Of a stretch of 64,000 nucleotides of DNA, positions 25,957 to 35,982 are shown piece after piece; the stretch's first letter is position 1, and each line of letters begins with the position of its first letter. This DNA comes from Campylobacter sp. VBCF_01 NA2 (GTDB taxonomy: Bacteria > Campylobacterota > Campylobacteria > Campylobacterales > Campylobacteraceae). The notes beneath the pieces are model-generated. The model saw only the letters and a program-made list of their open reading frames with translations. It was not told the DNA's origin and searched no databases. The position numbers and the translations under genes are program-made. The DNA is taken from positions 1,364,001-1,428,000 of the forward strand of contig NZ_CP115607.1 of the NCBI RefSeq assembly GCF_027797205.1, given 5' to 3'.

Positions 25957-26454
25957 ATGATAGGCATTATCTACGGTAGCTCGATGGGAAACACAGAAGC
26001 AGCCGCAAAACTCATAAGCGAAAATTTAGGCATTGTAAATGAAATCAAAAATGTAGCAGATATCACGCCAGCGGACCTCGCAAACTACACCGCGCTCATC
26101 GTGGGAAGCTCTACTTGGAACGATGGCGAACTCCAAGACGATTGGGCGAGCTTTGATTTTGATTCGCTCGCAATTAATATAGCTGGCAAAACGGTAGCGA
26201 TTTTTGGCATGGGCGATAGTTCGAGCTATTCTGGCGCATACTGCAACGCAATGGCGGAATTGTATGCCAGATTTAAAACCGCTGGCGCAAAAATCATAGG
26301 CGCGGTGCCGACTGAGGGTTATGAATTTAGCGCAAGCAAAGCCATAAAAGACGGAAAATTCGTAGGCCTTGCCCTCGATAACGACAACCAAAGCGCCCTC
26401 ACAGAAGGTCGCATAAAGGCTTGGTTGGCCCAAATCACCCAAGATCTTCAATGA
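25957..26454 (+). CDS. fldA: Flavodoxin
   Basis: A 165-aa long-chain-type FMN electron carrier. FMN phosphate loop GSSMGNTE at residues 6-13, the 50s loop GSSTWNDGELQDDW with the stacking Trp near 57, and GMGDSSSYSGAYCNAM near 90, which holds the usual Tyr region. It should accept electrons from the pyruvate oxidoreductase just upstream; in H. pylori flavodoxin is the established partner of that enzyme and is essential. It has an AAAGGATT ribosome binding site and lies 246 bp after the DUF2325 gene, with no terminator-free link to it. Confidence 0.95.
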   Translation: MIGIIYGSSMGNTEAAAKLISENLGIVNEIKNVADITPADLANYTALIVGSSTWNDGELQDDWASFDFDSLAINIAGKTVAIFGMGDSSSYSGAYCNAMAELYARFKTAGAKIIGAVPTEGYEFSASKAIKDGKFVGLALDNDNQSALTEGRIKAWLAQITQDLQ

Positions 26455-26533
26455 TTTTAAGATACCTTATGGTCTCTTTTTGATTTTCAAATTTTAATTT
26501 TTAAAGCTTTCAAATTATCAAATTTGGCTAAAT

Positions 26534-27427
26534 TTAGCCCTTTTTCGCTAATAAAAATATACACGAAAGTATCAGCACAAATCCTACGAAATCCAAAAAC
26601 ACAAATTTTGTCCCTAGCCAAAAATGCGCAAAAAAGGCTGCGCTAACTGGCTCAATCGCGGCGATTAGGCTTGCTTTTGGCGCACCGATTAATTTCACCC
26701 CAACCATATAAAAGCTAAATGCCAAAACCGTGCCGAAAAACACCACGCCCAAAAACGCCAAAACACCGCTTAAATCGCTAACGCCAGCTAAATTCCACAC
26801 GCCCAAAACCCCGCCTAAAACCACTCCGCCAAGCACCATGCCCCAACCTAAATTTAGCACGACGGGGTATTTTTGGTTTAGTTTTTTGGGCGCGAGATTA
26901 TACACGCAAACGCAAGCTGCGCTAAGCAGACAAAAAATAAGCGCTTTTTGGCTGATTACAAGCGAGCCCAAATCCCCATGCGTAGCCAAAATCACAACGC
27001 CTAAAATCGCCAAAATCAGCGAAATAAACTCATTGATTTTAGGTAGTCGCGCCTCCGTGATACACACAATCGCCAAAATCATCGCGGGCGCGGTGTATTG
27101 GATCACGGTGGCAACAGCGGCGTTTGAAAGCTCGATAGAATAAAAGTAAAAATATTGCGTCAGCATTAAGCCCAAAATCGAAAACGCCAAAAATTGCGCC
27201 CTCAAATTCGCGTCCAAAATCGGCGCAAAAACTCGCCTATCTCGCAACGAAAAGACGCAATAAATCACCAAAACTCCCCCAGCACAAAGCAGGCGAAGCG
27301 GGACAAGCCAGTTTGCGCTCACACCCTTTATTTCGAAGAGATACTGACCGCAAACCCCGCTAAATCCCCACAAAACCCCACCAAGAAAGGTTATGAAAAT
27401 GCCAAAAATTTGACCCTCGAATTTCAT
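26534..27427 (-). CDS. EamA-family (DMT) transporter
   Basis: A 297-aa protein with ten hydrophobic segments arranged as two EamA repeats (about 10-140 and 155-290); GGVLWGFSGVCGQYLF at the start and APKASLIAAIEPVSAAFFAHFWLG near the end are typical drug/metabolite transporter signatures. Substrate is unknown; members export amino acids, nucleosides or drugs. Its ATG overlaps the stop of the upstream beta-propeller gene (ATGA, 27424-27427), making it the last gene of the XpaC-TelA-propeller cluster. Confidence 0.85.
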   Translation of the reverse strand: MKFEGQIFGIFITFLGGVLWGFSGVCGQYLFEIKGVSANWLVPLRLLCAGGVLVIYCVFSLRDRRVFAPILDANLRAQFLAFSILGLMLTQYFYFYSIELSNAAVATVIQYTAPAMILAIVCITEARLPKINEFISLILAILGVVILATHGDLGSLVISQKALIFCLLSAACVCVYNLAPKKLNQKYPVVLNLGWGMVLGGVVLGGVLGVWNLAGVSDLSGVLAFLGVVFFGTVLAFSFYMVGVKLIGAPKASLIAAIEPVSAAFFAHFWLGTKFVFLDFVGFVLILSCIFLLAKKG

Positions 27428-28821
27428 TTTCTTAAAAATTCTTCATCGAATTCACGAATTTGTTGTTTGCTTAGTGGTAAATCAGCTGAAATTTTAATAA
27501 ATATTCCACTCGTAAGAATATCGTCTGAAAATTTTTCCAATCGCCCATTGATTAAAATAGGCGGGCTGTATTGCTCATATAAAACCCCGCCACCGATCAA
27601 AACGCTCTTATCGCGCATCGTTTCGGCAAAATATAAACTAGTATTCTCTGGATAAGCGTCAATGAAATTTTCATCTATTTTATTGCCATTTTCATCAAAT
27701 TCTACAAATTTAATCCATGTTTCCAATTTCTTTTTATTACTTTGCGAAACCACGAGCAAAAACCCATTTTTGTAATTACTTAGCAAATAGCGCACAAAAT
27801 TATCGCCATTTTCTCTATGCAAATTTTTACTCCAAATTTCATTTAAATCGCTATCAAATTTCGTTACATTTGCTATGCCATCATAAAAAAATCCATTTTC
27901 CTTTTTTGTTTTTAACGCAAAAAGCGATCCGTCATCATTTTGGATTATTTTCACATACTCCCAATCGCTAAGACTTTGCTTTTTAATGAGATTTCCATTT
28001 AAATCATATTTGAGTAACCCTTGTCCAGCAACCGAAACCAAAATTTTATTATCTTTGGTTTTTAAAATTTGCTCACAAACTGCCCTTGTTTTGCTCGTAG
28101 TCTTCGTATCTTTAAGGCTTCCGTCTGAATTATAATAGTATTGTGTGGAATTAGTTTTTAAATCAGTTTTAATGGATTTAGTCCAAATTTCGTTTAAATT
28201 TCTATCCAAAAAATATAAATTATTATGCTTATCCGAGGCTACGAAATTTTCCCCAAAGCTAGCTGTTTCGTCAAAAATTTTATCTTTTTCTACGCGTTGC
28301 ATTATGCGATGAGATTGTTTGTCTAGTATTACATTACGGGCTACTATGTAGCTTTGCATGGTCTCTATTCCGTCCCTTAAATCGGTAAAATTTATATTTT
28401 TTTCCCACGAAATTTTACCATTAAAATCAGTTTGTATAATCCTTCCACCTGAATTGTCCAATTTCGCAGCAAACAAATATCCCTCATCGTTTGGTTGCAT
28501 AAACTGAAAATTATCATAAATTCTAAGTTTAGCACTAGGAAGCTCCCAGATAGCGGTTTGCATTGTGTTTTCATAAGAGCTAATTTTGGCTTGTGGTTCA
28601 TCAAAACTAGGCTTTTGCGTTTTTGTTTCGTTTTGAGTAGTTATTTGATTTTGCGATTGATTTTGCACCGGCACACTAATTTCATTATTTTGGCTTTGCA
28701 CATTTTGCTGTGTTTGAAGCTTAGAAAAATAGATTGTTACAACACAAATTACCGCAAAAGCGATAACACCAAATTTGTACAAAAAAAATATATTTGGATC
28801 ATTGCTATTTTTCAACAACAC
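27424..28821 (-). CDS. Membrane-anchored PQQ-like beta-propeller protein, unknown function
   Basis: A 465-aa protein. Residues ~13-32 (LYKFGVIAFAVICVVTIYFS) form one membrane anchor; 33-75 is a Gln/Asn-rich linker; the rest is a beta-rich periplasmic domain with repeated blades: GGRIIQTDFNGKISWEKNI, NNLYFLDRNLNEIWTKSI, GLLKYDLNGNLIKKQ, NVTKFDSDLNEIWSKNL, KFVEFDENGNKID. The D-x-N-G/L-x-x-I-W pattern is that of PQQ-like quinoprotein or WD-type propellers. It overlaps the LVIVD protein gene by 17 bp and the EamA gene by 4 bp, so the three are one operon. No enzyme motif is seen; a scaffold role is plausible. Confidence 0.72.
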   Translation of the reverse strand: MLLKNSNDPNIFFLYKFGVIAFAVICVVTIYFSKLQTQQNVQSQNNEISVPVQNQSQNQITTQNETKTQKPSFDEPQAKISSYENTMQTAIWELPSAKLRIYDNFQFMQPNDEGYLFAAKLDNSGGRIIQTDFNGKISWEKNINFTDLRDGIETMQSYIVARNVILDKQSHRIMQRVEKDKIFDETASFGENFVASDKHNNLYFLDRNLNEIWTKSIKTDLKTNSTQYYYNSDGSLKDTKTTSKTRAVCEQILKTKDNKILVSVAGQGLLKYDLNGNLIKKQSLSDWEYVKIIQNDDGSLFALKTKKENGFFYDGIANVTKFDSDLNEIWSKNLHRENGDNFVRYLLSNYKNGFLLVVSQSNKKKLETWIKFVEFDENGNKIDENFIDAYPENTSLYFAETMRDKSVLIGGGVLYEQYSPPILINGRLEKFSDDILTSGIFIKISADLPLSKQQIREFDEEFLRK

Positions 28822-30100
28822 TTACATAATCTCCATATCCACCGGAACCGGGCTCTGCTTGTAAAAATAGATATTTTTTATCTTGTGAAGGCACGGCAAA
28901 AAGATCGTGGCTTTCTGGCATATTATAGCTTTTAATCAGCATAGGATCTAGCTCGTATGATAAATCCACAATCTCAATTCTAGCAAATTTGCCCTCTTCT
29001 GTTTTAGAATCCCAGCCAAGGTAAGCTAAATTTGCATTTTCATCTATCGTCATAGTCCTTGCTGTCAAATTTCCATTAGATAAGTATTCGCCTAGAAATT
29101 TTATATTTTTTATATCGCTGATATCATAAATCCTAAAACCTTCCATTGTGGAAGTGTAAAGCCTTGTATTGTTTTTCGCAATCTTAAAATCATGCATCAT
29201 TTGATATTTTCCACCCTGAATCCAATTAAAATCATAACTGCGATATTTAGATTTAATATTTTTTGGATCGCTAACATCAAAAATATGCATTTCATTGAAA
29301 TTTATAAACAAAATTTCATTTTCTGAAAGAAAATCAAAATCCCCTCTTGGGCGTATGGCACCCAGCTGTTCTTCATTATCACTATCGCTAGTATCGCTAA
29401 CAAACTCGTCTAATATTTTCATTTCTGACCCAGAAATATCAATCGTAAAAAAACCTTTTGTCGTCTTAGCAAAAGCAATTTTATCATCACGGCTTAGCTT
29501 AATTTTAAGCGGAACCTCTAATGGCAAAGCAGAAATAAGCGTAATGTGAGCAGGGTTACTGATATCAAAATACAAAATTCCATTATGTGGATCGGCGACA
29601 TATAGTCTTTTTCCGTCCCTACTCTCAGCAATATCTATATTATTGACAAAATATCTTGCTTTTGGATATTTGTAAATTCCGATTGGAGCAATTTTCTTAG
29701 GATTGCTAACATCTATAATCATAAATCCATCTCGGTTTATCCCATACGAAAAAAGCCTTTTACCATCGTGCGATAACTTTAATCTTCTTGCATCAGCAAA
29801 AACATCAACAACATTATTTGCAAAATCTGACTTATAAAAAAATATCTCGTTTTCGTCGCCTACAATTCGAGGTTTTGGAGTGCTTTGTGGTGCTGGTTTT
29901 GGCTCTGGTTGGACCTGTGGGCGCGGGCTAGGTTGAGCTTGCGGGCGCGGGAGTTCAACCTGCTTTATGGTCGTATCTTTTGACTCTTTTGGTTGCGAGT
30001 TCTCATGTTTGATATAAACAAACGCAAATGGCAAAACTACAATTATTGTTATAAGAATTCTAAAAAGCTTTTTCTTTAACTTTATATTTTTATCTCTCAT
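28805..30100 (-). CDS. Membrane-anchored LVIVD-repeat beta-propeller protein
   Basis: A 431-aa protein with an N-terminal anchor (about 11-28, FRILITIIVVLPFAFVYI), a Pro/Gln-rich spacer (about 48-76, repeated P-x-P-Q and P-K-P) that resembles wall-spanning linkers, and a C-terminal propeller. LVIVD-type blades are clear: GFMIIDVSNPKKI, GILYFDISNPAHI, GFFTIDIS, MHIFDVSDPKNIK, FRIYDISDIKNIK, each preceded by a strand such as RDGKRLYVADP. Such proteins usually mediate surface or periplasmic interactions. It starts 1 bp after the TelA-like gene ends and overlaps the next propeller gene by 17 bp. Confidence 0.78.
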   Translation of the reverse strand: MRDKNIKLKKKLFRILITIIVVLPFAFVYIKHENSQPKESKDTTIKQVELPRPQAQPSPRPQVQPEPKPAPQSTPKPRIVGDENEIFFYKSDFANNVVDVFADARRLKLSHDGKRLFSYGINRDGFMIIDVSNPKKIAPIGIYKYPKARYFVNNIDIAESRDGKRLYVADPHNGILYFDISNPAHITLISALPLEVPLKIKLSRDDKIAFAKTTKGFFTIDISGSEMKILDEFVSDTSDSDNEEQLGAIRPRGDFDFLSENEILFINFNEMHIFDVSDPKNIKSKYRSYDFNWIQGGKYQMMHDFKIAKNNTRLYTSTMEGFRIYDISDIKNIKFLGEYLSNGNLTARTMTIDENANLAYLGWDSKTEEGKFARIEIVDLSYELDPMLIKSYNMPESHDLFAVPSQDKKYLFLQAEPGSGGYGDYVSVVEK

Positions 30101-30101
30101 T

Positions 30102-31247
30102 TTAAAATTCCAACGAAATTTCAGATTTAAATTTTTCTATTTTTTGATTTGCTTTTACTTTTTCATCTAATTTATCTGTGATTTCTTTTAAATTTTCAAG
30201 CTCGGTTTTTAAATTTTTCAAAGATTGCTCTTTTAGGGTATCCATTTTATTCAAAGCTTCATCGATTTGACTAAACGCCTCTTTTAAATTTTCCAAATTT
30301 AGCGTTCCTTTTGATGACATTGCAAAAATTTCATCACTTTGTTCGTTCATTTTTTTTGCATTTTGCAAAATTATTTCATCGGCTAGGGATTTTGTTTTTT
30401 CCACCGCCTGCATGACATTTTTTTGATTTTCCAAACTCACAGCCATTGCAACGCCAATTTCTAGGGCTCTTTTGGTTACGATTTTGACATTTGAGATATT
30501 ATCGATTAGTTCGTAGTTTGTGTTTGCAATCTGGTCGCTTGATAAAAACCCTTGCCTTGTAACAGCCAAAATTTCATAAATGCTTCTAATTTTTTTATTT
30601 AAATTTAAAAGCAGATTATTTTCGTAAAATTTCTTATCCTCTGGCGGAAATTTTGCTAAATTTTGCTCTATCGCGCGAACTAACTGCTCAAAAACAATCG
30701 CCTTTTTTTGCAAAGATATAGCACTTTGTTTATAAAACTCTTTTTCATAGTCCAAAACAGCATTATCTTCTCTTAGAAGTTTTTGTCCCTCTTCCAAATG
30801 CGAAAGCGTTTCATCTATCGTAGCTTTTGCTGTTTTAAATTTTTTCAAATACGCATTTATCGGCTTTCCTACAAACGGTAAAAAAGATAAAATTTTGCTA
30901 GGCGTAAAATTAAATTTATAAGGATTAATCGCAGATAATTCATCATTTAGCTTTATTAGCGACTTGCTTATGCTGTGCGATTTGTCGCTTTCTATGCTTT
31001 GAAGTTGCGAGATTTTCACGCTTAAAAGCGATGATGAATTTTCTAATTTTTGGGTATCGGCTATGGTAATGCTCTCCAAAATTTCTCTTATTTGCGCACT
31101 ATCCTTACCAGATAAAAACGCTAAAAGCTCCATTGCTTTTTCATTGATTTTCTCTTTATCGCTTTGATTGATTTCATCTTTAAAAACAGCATTAGCCAAA
31201 TTTACCTCACTATTTTTTATCGTATTTACAATCAAATCCGTAGTCAT
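30102..31247 (-). CDS. TelA/YceG-family toxic anion resistance protein
   Basis: A 381-aa cytosolic, mostly helical protein. Family signatures of TelA (KlaA): a central ILSFLPFVGKPINAYLKKFKTAKATID, then L-x-x-G-Q-K-L-L-R-E-D-N-A-V-L-D-Y-E near residue 155, and a long coiled-coil C-terminal half (LENLKEAFSQIDEALNKMD... to the end). Plasmid TelA is tied to tellurite resistance, and chromosomal homologues to envelope-stress or antimicrobial tolerance; the mechanism is not settled. It follows the XpaC-like gene by 3 bp. The same XpaC-TelA pairing is found in Bacillus (xpaC-yaaN). Confidence 0.82.
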   Translation of the reverse strand: MTTDLIVNTIKNSEVNLANAVFKDEINQSDKEKINEKAMELLAFLSGKDSAQIREILESITIADTQKLENSSSLLSVKISQLQSIESDKSHSISKSLIKLNDELSAINPYKFNFTPSKILSFLPFVGKPINAYLKKFKTAKATIDETLSHLEEGQKLLREDNAVLDYEKEFYKQSAISLQKKAIVFEQLVRAIEQNLAKFPPEDKKFYENNLLLNLNKKIRSIYEILAVTRQGFLSSDQIANTNYELIDNISNVKIVTKRALEIGVAMAVSLENQKNVMQAVEKTKSLADEIILQNAKKMNEQSDEIFAMSSKGTLNLENLKEAFSQIDEALNKMDTLKEQSLKNLKTELENLKEITDKLDEKVKANQKIEKFKSEISLEF

Positions 31248-31250
31248 ATC

Positions 31251-31898
31251 TTATCCTTTGTTTAGTTGTTTTATAAGTTTTAGAGTTCGCTCTAACTCAA
31301 ATTCAGCAAAAGCACTCTCTTTTTCGTTTTTATTATTGCCACTCAGTTCATCGATATATTTATCCAAACAATCCATAAGCGAAGCGTTGTTTTCGCTATT
31401 TTTGTGAATTTGCTGAACAAGGTGCATTTTATTTATAGAATTTGAACTAGCCAGACTCTGTTTGAGTTTGGCATTGGTATTTAAATTTTTTATATAAACA
31501 CTTAATGTTTGATTTATAAGATTTATGATTTTTATACTTGCTAGGCTTGTGCTTGAAAATTTATCATTTACCAAAATAGAAATAATTTCTATTTTTTTAA
31601 ATATATTTGCATCTTTGCTAAGGTCGTATTTGCGCACTATTTCCTCGCGAAAAAGCTCGAATTTCTCTTTTTCTCTCTCTATTTTATACTCTTGCCTTGT
31701 CTTTTTAAAACTTATAACAAACAAAATTACCCAAAAACCACAAAGCCCTAAAAGCACCAAAAATATATCTTTGTATAAATTTGTATGTTTTAAAAAATAC
31801 AACCACAATAAAAATCCATATAAAACGGCAAAAACCACTATAAATGACCAGAAAAACGATGGTCGTTTTCTAAAAAAATAGATTATTTCGTCCAACAT
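31251..31898 (-). CDS. XpaC-like membrane protein
   Basis: A 215-aa protein with two adjacent N-terminal membrane segments (about 15-33 and 41-62) followed by a charged helical cytosolic domain (KKTRQEYKIEREKEKFELFREEIV, then a region with FKKIEIISILVNDKF). This architecture and its place 3 bp before a telA-type gene fit the XpaC family (5-bromo-4-chloroindolyl phosphate hydrolysis protein), although sequence identity to that family is not certain. Start chosen at 31898 with AGGAAT upstream; an ATG 21 bp earlier has none. First gene of a five-gene minus-strand cluster. Confidence 0.62.
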   Translation of the reverse strand: MLDEIIYFFRKRPSFFWSFIVVFAVLYGFLLWLYFLKHTNLYKDIFLVLLGLCGFWVILFVISFKKTRQEYKIEREKEKFELFREEIVRKYDLSKDANIFKKIEIISILVNDKFSSTSLASIKIINLINQTLSVYIKNLNTNAKLKQSLASSNSINKMHLVQQIHKNSENNASLMDCLDKYIDELSGNNKNEKESAFAEFELERTLKLIKQLNKG

Positions 31899-31927
31899 AA
31901 ATATATTCCTAATCCACAAATTTAAAA

Positions 31928-31961
31928 GGCAAATTCACGCTAAATTTAACGCAAATTTGCC
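31928..31961 (-). terminator. Putative terminator after carB
   Basis: On the minus strand GGCAAATTTGCG, AT loop, then GCGTGAATTTGCC (imperfect stem) followed by TTTTAAATTT, 11 bp beyond the carB stop. It separates the housekeeping operon from the XpaC-TelA cluster. Confidence 0.55.
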
Positions 31962-31972
31962 AAATTTAAGAA

Positions 31973-34900
31973 TTATTTATTTGCTAAATACTCTTGCAAG
32001 CTTTTCACTTCTAGTGCGCTTCCATCTTGAACCGCACACACTGACATAGTAGCAGCGAGCGCGGCCTTGATATTCGTAAAATACGGCAGTTTAAATCTCA
32101 CCACAGCTTGGCGGATTTTAAATGTATCTGACGAGCTTGATTTAGTGTCGCTGGTGTTGATGACAAGGGCGATTTCGCCATTTTTTAGCTTATCTTCGAT
32201 ATTTGGGCGACCTTCTGAAATTTTATAGACGAACTCGCACTCTAACCCCGCCTCTTTTAGCGCCTTGCAAGTCCCGCCAGTGGCAATCAAACTAAATCCT
32301 GTTTCAACCAAAGTCTTAGCTAGGCTTACCCCTTTTTCTTTGTCGCGATCAGTCAAGCTCATAAACACAGCGCCCTTGCTTGGCAAGACATTGCTGGCTG
32401 AAATTTGGCTTTTGGCAAAGCTTTTTGCGAAATTCTCGCTAATACCCATAACCTCGCCCGTGCTTTTCATCTCAGGCCCTAGCGCGATGTCGCAGCCTGG
32501 GAGTTTATTAAACGGAAATACGCTCTCTTTGACACATACTCTGCCACTCACGCGCGGTTTTAAAATGCCCTTCTCCTCGCACAAAACGCCAAATTTATCG
32601 TAAAATTTAAGCGCCTCGCGCAAATTTCCTTGCCACATTACGCGAGTGGCGACTTTGGCCATTGAAATTCCAGTTGCTTTGCTCACAAACGGCACGGTTC
32701 TAGAAGCTCTCGGATTGACCTCAATCATATAAAGCTCGTCCTCAAAAATCGCAAACTGAATATTCATAAGCCCCACGACGCCCAAATTTAGCGCGATTTG
32801 TTTTGTGGTTTCGTTGATTTTATCAATCATCTCATCGCTTAGGCTCATTGGAGGCAGTATGCTAGCACTGTCTCCTGAGTGGATTCCAGCCTCTTCGATA
32901 TGCTCCATTATAGCGCCGATATAGACATCTTTGCCATCGCTTATAGCATCGACATCAAGCTCAGTTGCATCAAGCAAAAATTTATCTAATAATACCGGCG
33001 AGTGGTAGCTCACGCTCACGGCCTCGCTCATATACTCTTTTAGCTCATCGACATTATGCACTCTTCTCATAGCCCGTCCGCCAAGCACATAGCTAGGGCG
33101 CACAAGGACCGGATAGCCGATAATCGCGGCTTTTTCGATTGCTTCGGCTTCGCTAATGGCTGTGTCGTTTTTAGGCTGTTTTACGCCGATTTTAGTGATA
33201 AATTCGCTAAATTTCTTGCGGTCTTCTGCGATATCAATCGTGCGCGCGCTCGTGCCGATAATCTTGGCTCCGATTGCGTTTAGGCGTTTGGCAAATTTAA
33301 GCGGAGTTTGTCCGCCAAAATGCACGATTACGCCCTCTGGCTTTTCTGTCTCGATTACGGTGCGAACATGCTCGAAATCAATCGGCTCAAAATACAAAAT
33401 ATCGCTCGTATCATAATCAGTAGAAACCGTTTCTGGGTTGCAGTTATACATAATGCTCTTTATGCCAAGGTCTTTTAGCGCGTAACTTGCATGCACACAA
33501 CAATAATCAAACTCTATGCCCTGCCCTATGCGGTTTGGGCCACCGCCGATGATTAGGACTTTTTTGGCGTTTTGCGGCGTTCTGGTTGGCAGGTTTGGCG
33601 TGATATTTGTGCTAGAATACAAATACGGCGTGAGAGCCTTAAATTCGCCTGCGCAGGTATCGACTTCGTTATACTCTAAATTTATGCCGTGTTTTGCGCG
33701 CGCAAAGAAAATATCGTTTTGCGTAAGGCCTAGATTATCGACTTTGTTGATCAAATGTGCAATCATTTTGTCCGAAAAGCCCATAGTTTTGGCTTTGCGA
33801 AGCAAATTTGGAGCATTTAGGATATCCATGTCGATTTTGACTTCAAATTCGACGATTTCGTGAATTTCGCGCAAAAACCACGGATCGATTTTGCTAAATT
33901 CAAAGACTTCATCTACACTAAATCCCTCGCGAAAAGCTTGCGCGACATACAAAATTCTATCCTGTCCTGCGTTTCTAAGCCCAAAAATCAAATCATCTTT
34001 GCTTAAATTTAACTCGATAAAGCCATAGTAGCTTTTCTCCATTGAGCAAAGTGCCTTTTGGATACTCTCTTTAAATGTGCGCCCAATCGCCATTACCTCG
34101 CCGATACTCTTCATCGCAGTGCCAAGGTGCGGGTTCGCGCCCGGGAATTTCTCAAAGGCAAAGCGAGGGATTTTTGTGACGATATAATCAATCACAGGCT
34201 CAAAACTCGCAGGCGTGCCTGTAATATCGTTTTTGATTTCATCTAGGCTAAATCCCACAGCTAGCATGGTAGCGACTTTGGCTATCGGGTAGCCTGTGGC
34301 CTTGCTAGCTAGGGCTGAGCTACGGCTGACACGCGGATTCATTTCGATTACTATCATGCGACCGGTATTTGGATTTATGGCAAATTGTACATTGCTACCA
34401 CCCGTATCGACGCCAATCTCACGCAAAATCGCAAAACTTGCATCACGCATTCGTTGGTACTCTTTATCCGTGAGCGTCAAAGCTGGCGCAATCGTAATGC
34501 TATCGCCCGTATGCACGCCCATAGGATCAAGGTTTTCGATAGAGCAGACGATTATGCAGTTATCTTTATTATCTCTGATAACTTCCATTTCATACTCTTT
34601 CCAGCCAAGCAAACTCTCTTCAATCAAAATTTCATGGATTGGGCTGATATCAATGCCGTTTTGTGCGATTTCTTTAAATTCGTCGATATTATACGCTACA
34701 CCTGAACCAGCCCCGCCTAGCGTATAACTAGCGCGGATAATGAGCGGAAAGCCGATTTCTTCGGCTGCTTGATGAGCTTCTTCCATAGTGTAGGCGTATT
34801 TTGACTTTGGCAAATCCATACCGATTTTAATCATAGCTTCTTTAAAAGCCACGCGGTCTTCGCCCTTTTTAATCGCTTCTGGTTTAGCGCCTAGAAATTT

Positions 34901-35233
34901 CACATCGCCTAACTCGCCACTTTCATAGACTTCCATTGCGACATTTAGCGCAACCTGACCGCCCATAGTAGGCAGTATCGCATCGACACCCTCTTTTTTG
35001 ATAATTCGCAAAATGCTCTCTTTTGTGATTGGCTCGACATAGGTCGCATCTGCAAAATCAGGGTCTGTCATAATCGTAGCTGGGTTTGAATTTATCAAAA
35101 CTACGCGATAGCCCAAATTTTTCAAAGTCTTAGCAGCTTGTGTGCCACTATAATCAAATTCACACGCTTGACCGATGACGATAGGACCGCTTCCGATAAG
35201 CAATATCGTCTTTACATCTTCTCTTTTTGGCAT
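31973..35233 (-). CDS. carB: Carbamoyl-phosphate synthase large subunit
   Basis: Makes carbamoyl phosphate from bicarbonate, ammonia (from CarA) and two ATP for arginine and pyrimidine synthesis. The 1086-aa protein has the two homologous halves: ATP-grasp 1 (about 1-400, [22 protein letters not shown]), oligomerisation domain (400-555), ATP-grasp 2 (about 560-935, [20 protein letters not shown]) and the allosteric MGS-like domain (about 945-1086, containing TGGTCKAL). Last gene of fabZ-lpxA-clpX-mreB-mreC-carB; its ATG overlaps the mreC stop (TAATG). CarA is not in the window. Confidence 0.97.
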   Translation of the reverse strand: MPKREDVKTILLIGSGPIVIGQACEFDYSGTQAAKTLKNLGYRVVLINSNPATIMTDPDFADATYVEPITKESILRIIKKEGVDAILPTMGGQVALNVAMEVYESGELGDVKFLGAKPEAIKKGEDRVAFKEAMIKIGMDLPKSKYAYTMEEAHQAAEEIGFPLIIRASYTLGGAGSGVAYNIDEFKEIAQNGIDISPIHEILIEESLLGWKEYEMEVIRDNKDNCIIVCSIENLDPMGVHTGDSITIAPALTLTDKEYQRMRDASFAILREIGVDTGGSNVQFAINPNTGRMIVIEMNPRVSRSSALASKATGYPIAKVATMLAVGFSLDEIKNDITGTPASFEPVIDYIVTKIPRFAFEKFPGANPHLGTAMKSIGEVMAIGRTFKESIQKALCSMEKSYYGFIELNLSKDDLIFGLRNAGQDRILYVAQAFREGFSVDEVFEFSKIDPWFLREIHEIVEFEVKIDMDILNAPNLLRKAKTMGFSDKMIAHLINKVDNLGLTQNDIFFARAKHGINLEYNEVDTCAGEFKALTPYLYSSTNITPNLPTRTPQNAKKVLIIGGGPNRIGQGIEFDYCCVHASYALKDLGIKSIMYNCNPETVSTDYDTSDILYFEPIDFEHVRTVIETEKPEGVIVHFGGQTPLKFAKRLNAIGAKIIGTSARTIDIAEDRKKFSEFITKIGVKQPKNDTAISEAEAIEKAAIIGYPVLVRPSYVLGGRAMRRVHNVDELKEYMSEAVSVSYHSPVLLDKFLLDATELDVDAISDGKDVYIGAIMEHIEEAGIHSGDSASILPPMSLSDEMIDKINETTKQIALNLGVVGLMNIQFAIFEDELYMIEVNPRASRTVPFVSKATGISMAKVATRVMWQGNLREALKFYDKFGVLCEEKGILKPRVSGRVCVKESVFPFNKLPGCDIALGPEMKSTGEVMGISENFAKSFAKSQISASNVLPSKGAVFMSLTDRDKEKGVSLAKTLVETGFSLIATGGTCKALKEAGLECEFVYKISEGRPNIEDKLKNGEIALVINTSDTKSSSSDTFKIRQAVVRFKLPYFTNIKAALAATMSVCAVQDGSALEVKSLQEYLANK

Positions 35234-35982
35234 TATCTTTCCTTTGTAACGACATACAAAAACGTTGGCATATTTGGATTTGCGTATGGCTCTATGACAG
35301 CGCTTTTGTATAATTTACCACTCTGAACTGATTTGACCCGCCCCACAGGCACACCCTCGAAAAATATCTCGTCCTTTCCGCTCGTATAAACCTCATCGCC
35401 GACTTTTGGATCTAGCCATTGCGGGATAAATTTCACCACCAAAGCATTTCCCTCGCCGTTTGCAACGCCTGGAATTTGGCTCTCGCCGATTGAGACAGAA
35501 AAATTGCTTTTTTCATCTTTTTGGAGTATGGCTAGGGGTTTGTTATCGCGATTTACGACGATTCCTACGGTTTTGCCCTCGCTAATGAGACCATAGACTT
35601 TATCTGGATTGAAATTTTTAAAATTTATCCAAAATTTGTTGTAATCGTTCAAACTAGCGTAACTTAGCGTCCTAACAAGCTCGACGCGCGGTTCATAAGC
35701 GGAGCTGTTTTTATCAAGCAGAATTTTATTTAACTCTCCCGCAAAGGTGCCAAGAAGCATGGCGGATTTTTTCAACTCCTCGTTTTCGGCGCGCAGGGCT
35801 TCGATAGTGTTTGCTTGATCGATATGTTTTGAAATTTTGTTTTTTATAAAGCTCGTAATATCTTTGTAAGTATCGATAGCTCCTCCGCTAAGACCGATAA
35901 ATTTACCATGAATTTGCGATCCAAAAATAAGCGAAGTAGCCACCAATACCACAGCGATGAGTAGAAACTTTACATTAGTCAT
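35233..35982 (-). CDS. mreC: Rod shape-determining protein MreC
   Basis: A 249-aa bitopic protein that links MreB to the wall-synthesis enzymes on the periplasmic side. One membrane segment at residues ~4-22, a coiled coil (about 55-90, [20 protein letters not shown]) and the double beta-barrel domain with [16 protein letters not shown] and [22 protein letters not shown]. It starts inside the 3' end of mreB (8-bp overlap). MreD is not found next to it, which is also the case in C. jejuni. Confidence 0.92.
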   Translation of the reverse strand: MTNVKFLLIAVVLVATSLIFGSQIHGKFIGLSGGAIDTYKDITSFIKNKISKHIDQANTIEALRAENEELKKSAMLLGTFAGELNKILLDKNSSAYEPRVELVRTLSYASLNDYNKFWINFKNFNPDKVYGLISEGKTVGIVVNRDNKPLAILQKDEKSNFSVSIGESQIPGVANGEGNALVVKFIPQWLDPKVGDEVYTSGKDEIFFEGVPVGRVKSVQSGKLYKSAVIEPYANPNMPTFLYVVTKER

